A stretch of 64,000 nucleotides of DNA from Pardosa pseudoannulata (lineage: Eukaryota > Arthropoda > Arachnida > Araneae > Lycosidae). The position numbers and the translations under genes are program-made. Shown piece by piece: positions 22,501 through 35,100 of this stretch. Each line of letters starts with the position of its first letter. Positions within the stretch are counted from its first letter, which is position 1. The notes below the pieces were generated by a model. It worked only from the letters and a program-made list of their open reading frames with translations, made no database searches and was not told where the DNA came from. The stretch is from positions 35,067,309-35,131,308 of the forward strand of contig CM063506.1 in the NCBI GenBank assembly GCA_032207245.1, in the 5' to 3' direction.

Positions 22501-25500
22501 GGCCAAAGTCAACTTATTTTAAAAAATGCTCTGTTATTGTAGAAATCAAAATATACCATGATAGCTCAACAAAATGGCTATCAGATTGAACATTTTAGAA
22601 AATAAAACTCATATATATAATGTGTAATTTTTCAAAATCATTACAAACATTTATGAACACTATAAATATGTGTGTGTTTGTATACATGAATAAACACCTT
22701 GTCTATTGTTAATCTGTATTTAACTTAGTTCTCTTGATACTATCTAACTAAACAACTAGTTTTTTAAAGAAAATATTATTCAAACATTACACTTTTACCA
22801 CTGTACACTAAAAAATTATTTTTTACTTATAACTGATTATTACTTATAACTTACTTCCACTTCCTGTACTTCTAAAGGTCTAGAACTTGTAACCTGTAAA
22901 TTCTTCTCTCCACCAGGATAAGTAAATTTTACATTTATATTGGATATTGGTGGAGCAATATAAAGTGTAATTTTACTAATAGCATCAAGTGCAACAACAG
23001 AATCCTATAAATACAAGAAAAAAAAATGAGAAATTTTGTAAAAGAAATATTATATACATCTGTACTATACATGTTTACAACTCATTGAATTTTCTAAATG
23101 TATATATATATGACAGTTTCTTTTAAAACACACTTAGAAAATTTTTAATTTATAGTATAGAAAGTTTTTTTTAAAAGATTTTACTTAAAATATATTAAAC
23201 TTTAAGCAAATTAAAAATTTAACTTTAAAACTAGTATTTAAAAAAAGTCATAAACTGAACCAAGCAAATTAATTAAAAAGTAATGTCTTCTTTTAATATT
23301 TATTGATATAAAGATTTAAAATAAAAGCCTAAATGCTTATTAAGGTCTGCTTTATTTATACAATTTTTAGTCATGTGTAAGATCTTAGTCTAGACAAGTG
23401 ACCAACAGATAGGTTTCCAATGTGTTCCAATTTTAAGTTAAAACAAACTTATTTCTAAACTGTGGTACACAATTGAAATACAATAGACCCCCACCCCCGT
23501 CTTACATGTTCATGTTTTTGGTTGGCATCCATAAAGAAAGAGGATGAAAACTGAAAAAAGCAAATAAGTTACCTCTCACCATATGGATGTGAAAAATTTA
23601 GAGTCCCATATTATGATCACAGTATTAATTGTGATGTGCCATTAAAAAAAAAAAAAACTAGATTTTTCCAGACCCAAACTGAAAAAAAAAAACAGCAATT
23701 CTCCATCATCAACACAAATATGGCTGCACAAGTTCTAGATATTTTATCTATGTTGCCTCATACAGTTTTTGACCTTGAAACACATGTTGCATGAATCAAC
23801 TGATAATAATTCCCTCCCCCTCCTTCTTTGGTAGAAAAAAATTCTAGATGGAACAAAAAGAAATAAATGAAAAGAAAGAGAAAATTTTCTGATTATTTTT
23901 AAAATTCTAAAACTAAATTAGTCAGAGTAACAGCTCCTTAGTGGGCCAGGGCCTACGGTGCCAATCTCCGTTTCCCAAGGGCCCTGGGGTGTGAAGCATA
24001 TTTTCCAGTTAGGTGGTCAACCTTATGTGAAACCCCTGGTGTTTAGTTCCCAAGCACGCTTGGTCCTTAGTTTGTCTACCCACTGAAGGGATAAAAGGCT
24101 TGAGTCAACCTTGCCAAGCCCGGGGATCAAACCTTGGACCTGTGTTATGGGAGCAGGAAGCACTACCTCAGCACCACTGGGCTTATCTTTAAAATTCACA
24201 TAATATATAAACATGGCAGACATAAGCCTGAGATGAAAAAGTAAGAAAGATATCCATTTCAGGTATTACACTTTTATTTGAATGTCATATGCTGCATTAG
24301 CCATTTTGTTTTCAAACTAGAGACTCAGTTTGACAGCTGATCACCCACCACAAGATTCAACTGTTCTCTCTTGGAACTTGGCATGCTATGTCCTAACACA
24401 GTGTACTTTTAATCCCATATTTTTATGCTTAACGAAGAGTTTTCACACTTTTTATTAATTAATGTTTCAATTTCTAAGTTTAAAATATAGTTTCCAAACC
24501 TGACATATATATTTTATTTGAGATAGAATATAGCCTTTTTTTATTATTATTAAAAAAAAATTTTTTTTTGAAAAAAATCTGTTTACCTCTAAATTATTAG
24601 AAAAAAAAAAGTTTTATAAACAAACTAATTGGACATAAAGTTCAAAATGCGTTACAGTTCAACAAATTATACTTTGAATTCTGAAAATCTTATTTTTACA
24701 ATTCATTAAGAATTGTTTTTAGTTTAAAATTAATGAAATCATAAAGATTATTGGTTATATACATTGAAATGAATACATAATGGCTAAATCTTCTAGTAAA
24801 CAAAGTGTTTTTTTATAAAGTGACTGAGTTATATCCATATTAAATAGAGATAATAGTAAATGATACATAACTTATTTTTTTATCCTAAGAATGAAACAAA
24901 AATCCTAAGAATTATATAAAGATTATTGACATTTGCAAAATATAAATGAGGGTTTCAATATTTCTTTTCATGCATTTCAAAATGTAGCTTCCAAATATAA
25001 TTCTTTCAAATTGTGTTGCTTTACTTAGTTATACCTATATTGAATAATTGTAAGATAGTTCTGTGACTAAATATTTCTAAATAAACCTACTATAAAATAC
25101 ATAACTATAATAAATATATAAGTTACTATCAAAAAATAACTTTATTAATTTCACAACATGATATAAAAGAATATCTGAATATTGACCAAGATAATCAAGA
25201 AATAACATACCTGAGTTGATGAAAATCCTCCATTCCTGTTTTGCTTAGTAATAAGCCAAGTAAGAACAGGTAAAGCTCCAGATGGATCATATCTCAAAGC
25301 ATATGTGAGTATTGCATAAGCTGCTGTCTCAATATCAATAGAAGGTGCTAAAAACCAATAATCTGACTGCTTATCAGTTGTATTTACTTGATTTTCTTTG
25401 TTATCCCAGAACATAACACCATCTAAAATGCAAAAATAAAGATATTTAAAAAATTGATATCTATTTAAAATACAATTAGATTAACCAAGAAAACAAAAAA

Positions 25501-26104
25501 CCAAAATAGTCCAACCTTAACAAAAGCATGTGGAACAATCAAATACATTAATAATCGATAAATGAATGTTAAATAAAGTAGTCAAAAGAATCAGACATTT
25601 TTCAAAATGAAATTCTTTTTGGCATTGAAATGGGATATCAGTTACAAGGTGTAACTAAAAGAGATTACCAAATTTTTAAAAGACGTACACAATTTTAGTT
25701 AATGAGGTAAATAAGCTTTTATTAATACCTCATGGGAAAATGTATATTTAAAGATAATACTAATAAAATAATGAAGAAACTAAATGACACAAAATATACA
25801 TGACTTCTAAATAAAAATCTAATGTCCAAAACTAAGCTATGTCTTCACCTAAAATGAGCTAGTTAGAACTTCTTAACTATAAAAAATTATCTTAAAAAAC
25901 TTTTAATGTTTGAGAATGTGTTATATAAGTGTTTCACAACCTTTTACATTCTGCATATCTCCAGACAACTTGGTTTCTTTCTGCATATGCTCTAATCTGG
26001 AATTCTCCAGGCATATTACTTTCTACAATCTATTTCACCCATATTGGATTTCAAGATTTTTCCCCAAAAAGGTTGAATTAAATTAAATAGTTTAATTCTT
26101 TAAT

Positions 26105-26148
<44 letters not shown>

Positions 26149-29100
26149 TTGTAGTAAGCTAACAAATTAACAAGCACAAAGATTGGAAGAAAGAAAATTT
26201 AATGAACTATTTGAAACTACTGAAAAATTTTCAAAATTAGGCTCAAAAGAAAATAAATATGATTTCAAATCCAGAGTTTAAGTTGCTTCTATACATATTT
26301 TTTTAAATAAACATACAAAGAAAGCAATTATGCAACAAGTTCTGTACTAGCAAATAGCAACAAGAACAATGACTCTCTCTCTTTTTTTCTTCTAAAGAAA
26401 GAAACTTTTTTCACTTTAAGAATATTTCTTAAATTTAGAGGCATGTGAATTCAACAGGAAGTCCATTACATTTTGGGAGTGAAATCTGCTGTGAATACAA
26501 GTCCTGAGTGGCAGTCTTTCACAGATTTTTTTCTATTTGTAGTGAGCCTAGATGCAACTGCTCTTTTATTGAAGATTTTATTCATAGGAAGGTCAATATT
26601 ACAACTGTTTAGCAAAAGTACATCTACAGGATTAACTTTTAAGGACCTTTTTCTCTTTAAACATCTTGCGCTTTTACTTATGTCACAGTCATTACCTCTT
26701 TCTTTATGTAGAAAAAGAAAGTGGTAATGACAGCTCTAGAATGTATACCCCAGAGGCACACATACCACTGGTTGGGAATTGGTGATGTGTAGGAAAACGA
26801 TGCTTACACATTTTGCAAATAAACATGACACATTTTGCATTAAGACTTGAAGATAAAACATATTTATTACCTTTTTTCTCAGATAAATCAAGTAGCAATT
26901 GGAAGGCCCTGTCTTTTGAAGGACTATCAACCAAATGGAGAGCATAACAAAGAATTGACACTACATAAGGGCTTGAACTTGATGTTAATTCTCGTTCAAC
27001 ATGTCTTGTAGCTAAAATGATTTGCTGGCCATATTTATCTTGTGCCTGAAATAAAAGTATCTTAGTGATATAGGTTTTAACTTAGTCATAACAAACATAT
27101 CAAGAAACTCTTCACAAAATTGGAATCACTTCAAGCAAGCACTTCTTCACAACATAGGAATATTTAGTATAAATCAAAGAAAAATTCTATTCTATTTCAT
27201 AGTCCAAATCCTTTCTTTTATTGACCAAAAATTCTAAATAAAAAAATAATGTATCTTGAAAAATGAATTAAGATCAAATAGTTTAAACTTTTAATCAAAA
27301 ATGATTAACACATCCTGGTCAAAATCTGAGATATTAGTTTCATATTCATAGCTATGTGAAATATATAATTTAAGAAAATTTTAATGCTGATCAGACTCAA
27401 TAGCCTATACATTTCCTCTTTAATCATAAAAAATATAAAATAAATCTAAAACTATCTAGTTAAAGAGTTATTTTCCAAAGAGTTTAAATATCACAAAAGA
27501 TGTATTTATGTACTAAACATACAGGAATGCATTTATATGTAATTTTACAAACCTTTGCTTCATAAAGGGCAACCAATACAAAAGCTGTTAATGCTGCACC
27601 GTGCTCACCACCCTGCAAATTAAAAAACAGCATTTATTGAAAGGACTAACAGTAATTTAAGTTTTACATTCACTTGATATCACTGATAAAAAATGATTTA
27701 CAATATTATAAAACTATAAAAAAATGTATAATTTTCTTAATTAATATACATATCCATGTGAATAATACTCTACCAAATAATTCATAGTATGATACTGTGA
27801 GAAAAAAAACTTTTTAATCATACAATCTTTTTAATAACAATTTTAGCACATATTTTAGATTCATTTACATAACTTATACACAAATTGCAGAAAATACATA
27901 AGATAAATCTATGGCTTTTTATTACCACATATAAAGCTAAACTGCCCACAAGTTTCAAATGGTTTGTTGCTTTGAAGCCCTAAAGTTATGTTTTGCTATT
28001 TGAGAGATAACTAGATTAGGGTTTACTGCTAAAAGTTGATAATGAACAACTACAAACATAAAAAATAAGATTTGAACAAATAAATAGGAATAGAACATAG
28101 ATCATAATCCTGAATTCAAAAGATAGATTTTCAACTATCATGAGGCAAGCAGATAGTTCTAAACTAATAATAGTTCATTAGGCAACTATGAATTAAGAGT
28201 GATTGTTATTGCAGATGATTTATTATTATAAAGGTTATATCCTAAGGACTCAAGTTGAAATAGTAGCATGTGAGGCTAGAAGCATGGGGTACAAGGTTTA
28301 AACACTGGAACATGAAATTTCTTATACAAGCAGATAATGTGCAGGAAAAATTTGTGGATTTGAATGTCCTATTTCTAAGAGGTATGGAAACATATTAAAT
28401 CAAAAGTCATCCAAGATTTTCATAGCAAAATAAGAAAATATTCGGCTAATTCTTCTGGCTTATAACGAGTTATTTCCTTGAATTATTAAAAAATTATGAC
28501 TCTTTCCTCTATTCAAAAAGTTGAAGGATCCTTGCACTACCTGAATAATAATTATCTTCCCTTTAAGATTCTATTGCCCAAAGAAAAGTTAATAAATTCA
28601 AAAGCAGCTTTACTTATTTTTATTGTAAGTAATAAATAGGCCTATGCTACTAGCATTAAAAATATTTCCAGAAAAAGTAAAAGCTTCATAAAGTATCATC
28701 AAGAAAAAAATACTACAACAAAGATTGTTCAAAATGTTCAAAACTTACTTGTAAAGCCTTATGATGGACTTCTCCTGGCTCTTCAAATGAGCCATCAGAA
28801 TTTTGCTTGGATATAATCCATTTTAGTCCCTCATCTAAAACTTCAGGATCAATAAACATATATTTTTTGGCTTGAGACAGTGACTTCACTGCATATGCTG
28901 TTAACCTACAAAAAATAATACATGGAACATGATTTATAAACTAAATGGTCATTTATCTCAAAGTACAGTGAAACCTCTCTGAGCAGCCACCCCTCTGTAC
29001 CGAGAATATTTGGCTGCTTAGAGGGGTTGGCAGCTCTGAAGGTTTTTATTTACTATTATAAGATAATTACTATAATGCGTAATATAAACAAGTCTGACAT

Positions 29101-32100
29101 ATATTCCTTGTGTAAATAAAATTTAAAACTTATTTAAAGAGAAAATAGTACTTTATTTCATGCTTCTTTACTTTTTAAAAAAAGGCTACAATGTGTTTCT
29201 GTTTGTTCTGTAGTCTTCGTACTCCTTCAAAATCAAATTCTTTTCTTTAAATGAATTTTTGATTTCTTCCACAAATAATTCAGCTAACTTTCTTGCCGAT
29301 TTTTCATTCTCATATTCACACAAAACCTGTGCTCTGCTCGAAATTTAGAAAAATGCATTTCGACATCATTGCAACTCAGATCACTGACCAACTAATGAAA
29401 TGAAACTGGCGGGAATGATATTTTTGCTGACAGAGGTGCAATTCTTCCTTAACTTTACCGATTGGAATTCCAAACAAAAGCCCTAGCACACCCTCAATGA
29501 CTGTCCAGTTCCTCCCTCAGTTTCTATGGATGGTGCTATAGGGATTCCCTATCTGATGGGTGTGGGAGAATACAAAAGAGATAACAGATTTAATCTTTCT
29601 TAGAAAGGGGGGGGGGAAGACCACAGGATTGGGCTTCAAAAGTTATTCATTTGTCTTATATCCGACCATAAACCTGACCTTGAGTTTTTTCGCTCAAAAT
29701 TAAAGCATAGAGTGAGTAGAATTTCCTGAAAAATGAAAGGAGCAATCCCACTTGGTTGCTGTTTAGAGGGGGTTGGGTGGTTGCTGATACCGGTTATTTT
29801 ATCTTTAGGTCTATGAGTCACAAAATCTGAGCCATGAAAAATTGGCCATTTAGAAGGGTGGCTGCTTGGAGAAGTTTCACTGTATTAAAATTTCATCTAA
29901 CATGTCACATATTCAAAGAGAGAAAAATCATATTATTTATATAAACTAAATGATTATCTCTGAGTATTTAAACTTCACAAAAAAGGCTTAATAATAAAAG
30001 TTATTACAAGGTGATCACAAAAAATCAATTCTAATTTTACCTGATTTTCTCCTGATATTTTGCTCTCAATAACTAATTTTTCATGAATGATGTATTTTAT
30101 TTTATTTATTTATTTGTAAAATAACATTTGAACTTCCTTAAAATTACTTGAATTAAAAACTGAAAAATTAAAGAGAAATAAAGAAAAAAAAGCTTTCAAT
30201 GCTGATATAAGTAATTTTAATCATTAAATTACAGGTGTTATATTAATTAATTAGTTTTAGTTTAAGCAGTTACAAAGTTATTTATCTAATACCCAAATTT
30301 TTGTCTGTCTTATGTCTAAGACTTATGACAGGTTGATGTCTGCTTAAGGAAATTCTTCTTGTAACACATTTGTATACAAATATGATAGAAGAAGTAGAAT
30401 GGCACTGATTGTAATGACAAAAAATTAGCAAATAAAATAATAAAATCAGCAAATGACGTTGGTCTTTAAATTAATGAAAATAATTAAAAAAAATTTTTTT
30501 TTTTTTTTAGAAATCTAAATTTACAGGAAAATACAGCTTCTCAGGTTGCTGATGATTTTAAGATTCGAAATTATTATAGTTTTATTCATTTAAGATCAAT
30601 CATAAGTCAACTTGTAAAGAAATTAATTGCAGAATTTTAAAAGAGAACAAATGCTATTTTTTGTACCAACATCTGTTAATTTCTAAACAAACTAAATCAA
30701 AGATATACAAAACAATTGTTCGGTTTGTGGTGACATAACTGCAAAACATGGACCTTGACACAAAAATATATTACTAATTTTAAAATGTTTAAGCGTAAAG
30801 TATTGAGCAATGCATATGGACCAAATCAGGTAGATAGTAATATATGGAGAATAAGAATAGGGAAATAGAAGTGTACCGAGGTACTTTCCCACAATGGTCA
30901 GCACGTACATGCACAGCTGTGGGAGAAATTTCCAAGAAGAATTTAAGACTTTGATTGTTGACTTCGAGCTTAGGGACCCCTGCAGAGGAGGTATAGATCA
31001 CGGAATGGCACAAGTGTAATGGTCAAGCTCACACAGAGATGTAACCATGAGTTATGGGGGCAGGGGCTAAAATTAATGTCAGCTTTCCCAAAAGGAGCTA
31101 TTTTAATGAGTCCATCTGCACTCCTGCAGGGGGTGCAGATGTGGTAAAATTTCATCCACAAGCGATTGGCAAAGAAGAAAAAGGGACATTAAAACCGAGG
31201 TGATAAGTTGGGAAAGAGAGTTAAGAAAAAGGAGTCGAGGTCGGGATTCAAGACGAGCTGGACATTGAAATCCTAAGCCCTGCACACCAGCACCAACGTC
31301 CAGTGCACCCGGACCAACACACCACATGAGGAAAGCCCCTGCCTGTACTTTTACTGGAGGTAAAACAGATTTAACATATTCATGACGGTTATTTAGGCCT
31401 TAGTTAGTAATTCAATATTTTGATTAAGGAATAACACATAACTAAAGAGAATTGTAATAACTATTGTGTAAATATGAATATAAAACATAATTGCTGGTTG
31501 TGTTATATGATGATCAAGTAGGGTATCAATTTGTAAATAGTGTACAGAATAAATATCTTAATCTGAATATTAGGTATAATATTTGTACTGTGTTTCCCCT
31601 TTGTAAATGAACACTGGTGTTAGTGTTGTAAGTACATTACAACAAGAAGCAACATAAAATATAAAGGAATAGTAAAATTTATTAAGGCATAATGGATCAG
31701 CCACACTGACAAGCAAGAGATAAAGTTATACTGGAAGACAACAGATCTTGAAGTAAAACTAAAAATAAAAGATGATCAGTAAATGTTTTGAATGATGATT
31801 TCAGATGAGGATGACCAACTGAAAAAAGAAGACTATGGACAGAGCAATCTTAAAAATAATTATAACAATTATAACCACAGGCTAAAGCCCATCCCAAGCT
31901 GTAAAGTCAAAGAAGACATTATAAAGAGAAGAAATATTTTTGATATCAAATAAAGCATACCATGTACTACCACTACGATCCCTTTCTCCAAAAGTACTAA
32001 AAGATCCATCCTCTCTCTTATATGTCAATTGCCTCTGGTAACCTAATGGAGGTAAAATGTACAATGAGAACATTTTCCAGTTATGGGTAAAGTATATAGT

Positions 32101-35100
32101 ATCAGCAAAGTATAGACACACTGAGAATAATGCTCTACATATAAATATTCATCACACATAAATTTCATTTACATGTTAAACATAAAATACCATATTTCCT
32201 TTTTTATATTACATTTTTTTTTTTTAAATTTAGTGCAAAATTTCTAGTTGCATGTATACATGGAATAATTTTTACTGCTTCCTGTAACCACTTTATAAAT
32301 GTTTGAATAAAGGATATACATTTTTAAACTACTAAAATTCATTTAAGTAATTTCAAGAACTACTATTTCTATGAACTTGAAGAACTTCTATTACTATGCT
32401 TGGATTTATAATGAAACATTATTGTCATTAACCCATTAACGCCCAAATTATTTTATTTTGACGCACTGACATATAATTCATAAATTGGGTGTCTTTTACC
32501 ATCAACTTGAATATTATTATCGAATTTTATCAATATGTACCTTAGTTTTTTTTTTAAATGCTGATCTAAAAATAGATCACTGGGCGTTCGGAGGATATAT
32601 TTTAGCAAATACACAACAATCATTAGTACTTCAATACCGTGGTAAAATCGAACCAAATAGATAAAAACTAATGCATTTGCTTTTAAAAAACGTTTATTTA
32701 TGCAGAATTTCACAATATTACAGAATGTACTTAGTAAAGTTTAATTATTTTAAAATAATAAAATTTCAATGTTTGTACAGTTTAGTGTGGAATTTGAAGA
32801 AACACTTCTTGCATAAAGTTTCATCGCACTTCACAATATGTTAGGGGCCTTCCTTGGCACCCTACAAGTCGACAGCGTCTTTTGCCCTTTCTTTTTTCCA
32901 TAATGTGACCAATTTTATAAAAGCGAACATCATGACTGAGATTAGCTTTTGAGGATGAAGGAAAACTGTAAGGTCGACCGTTCAAAACTTTTTTTCCGAT
33001 TCCCAATTTTAGATATTTTACAGCAACAGCTCTTCGAAAATCTTACATGGGCATAGAATCACCTTTATGAACATTTCTGTGCAGAATACTTGCATTAACT
33101 ACAGCCATATCAATTATTCGAGTGAATAGACACCAGTACCATATTTTGCCTCTTATTCTCTCCAAAAGGAGTTTTATCTTGATTTGTCATTCTTACGTTC
33201 ATCTGCTTTTGAAATGGCTTGGAAATGAATATATGACTTTATTTTTAGGTAAGTATCTCTATTAAAAAAGTCCTGTACAAGACCTATCACTAAATCTTCT
33301 ACATCACTCCAATAATATCTTTCACTTGAAAGAGTAACATAGCCAAAATATATCAAAAACCCTATAAATATCTTTATATCTTCTTTAGTGATAATTAAAT
33401 CATGGTCGTTTTTGACATTTTTAGCATAGAGAACAGTTTCATCCACAATTACATTATATACTTCATCAGAAAAAGTTTTTCAAAGCAATGATGCAAGATG
33501 CATTTGCAAGATCATTTTCCATTGCCAAAATATTATTCTTATAAGTTTCCCCTAATTCCAACCATTTGGTATAATTCGGGTATTTTTTCCAAACAATTTT
33601 TGGCTTTTCTGTTTTTAATATTTTAGGCTTCCTCTCAAACGTTGAAGGTAAATCTATTTAATCACACTCATCTTTTGATATTACTTCTATTTTACCTACA
33701 ATATCATTTACAAATGGAGCATGTAACTTATCTATTTTCTCTTCATCTGTCAGTTCATCTACATCAGTGGATATGGCAATAATATCCTCTTTAATTTGTT
33801 CAGAAAACATATAATCAACTGCATCCGGAAAGCTATTAAATACTTTTCAACTCATATTTTCATCTAAAGGTGAAAACACGTAATATTACCAGGGTCAGGA
33901 AAAAAAACGCCCGAACGCCCAGAGATCTATTTCTAGATCAGCAGTATTTTGACACTAATTTTTACTATTTATATTTGTTTTAAGATAACATCGGTTTATA
34001 TTCTGATAGCTACATCTATGAAGATATTAAATCGCTAAAAAAAATTTAACTTTTGCTTATTACTTAGCTGTTTTCAGTGTTTATGCTAAGAAACGTAGAA
34101 TAACGGCGGAACGAAAGAGAAATACAAACTTTCTCTTATCGCTTTAGATCAATGATATAAACAAAACAAGAAAACCACTTGTTGGTAAACAGGTGCATGC
34201 CTTGTCTTGCCCCCTGTGCAGTATAGAATGTGTGGGGTGGGTTTAAGGTCATCTAAAAGTGAGTTTATCAAGCCATGTTTAGCGATCTAAAAATAGATCA
34301 CTGGGCGCTAATGGGTTAAATTACTTTACACAAAAGAAAAGAATATATTGAAACTTTTAAGAGATATTAAGCACTTCCTACAAAATTGTAGAAATTTAAA
34401 TATACTTAACTATAAGAAATTCAATCATTATTTCACATCTTCAAAGTTTTTACAATAATATGTGACTAAGATTGTAGAATAAAAAATTTAAGCCAATCAC
34501 AAATAATTAAAAATAACACCAAAATAATCCCATGCCATCATTAGTAGGTTTACTCAGATATAACCTGCTGAATAATTATTAAAAAGACTATTCAGATTTT
34601 GTTAAGCTTAATTTTGAGATATGAAATATAATGAAAAACAAACAGGTATTCCCCAAATTCTCATGAAGTTATGACTAGCTTTTCCATTTGTAGAAAATAT
34701 AAAGTGAACATACCACTACAATACAAAAGTGAAAAAAAAAAGTTAAAGGAAATGCTAAAATAACATAAAACAGACACACAAATGAAATAGACAATATTTT
34801 CTAAAGAACTATTACATACTAGCATCTTCATGCCTTTTGTCTAGGCAATTAAAGTTCTCCCACATAAAGGTTATATTTAGTTCAAAATTTATATTATTTT
34901 TTAAATTACATGATAAACATCAGTAAAATGAACAAATTTGGAAATAAAGCAACTTATTTTCAAAAAATGAAAAATACATTTAAATTTAGCTGTTTCCACA
35001 AACTTGAGAAATTTAAATGCTAATTTGGTGATATTATTTAGCAATTTGTCCTTGCACTCAGTACCTACAATTTTTAAGGTATTATTTAAGAAGAATCAAG

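Larger units (their letters stand above)
32432..34315 (-). pseudogene. piggyBac-type transposon with broken, internally deleted transposase
   Basis: TTAA at 32428-32431 and 34316-34319 brackets ends CCCATTAACGCCCA and TGGGCGCTAATGGG. On the minus strand, 33870-33174 encodes the piggyBac N-terminal part (an acidic leader, then [33 protein letters not shown]). 33130-32770 encodes the C-terminal part ending in a Cys-rich zinc-finger-like segment with a frameshift. The region expected to hold the catalytic aspartates is absent, and an in-frame stop interrupts the N-terminal part near 33658. Not autonomous. Confidence 0.92.

Noticed and set aside
26473..26727. 84-codon frame on the + strand
   Set aside because: Runs opposite to an intron of the CD109-like gene; no motif and no splice-consistent partners.
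31882..32121. Treating the 79-codon minus frame around exon 23 as one exon
   Set aside because: Only 31961-32042 is coding; the donor after GSTW and the acceptor before GYQRQ are clear and the flanking codons are intronic.
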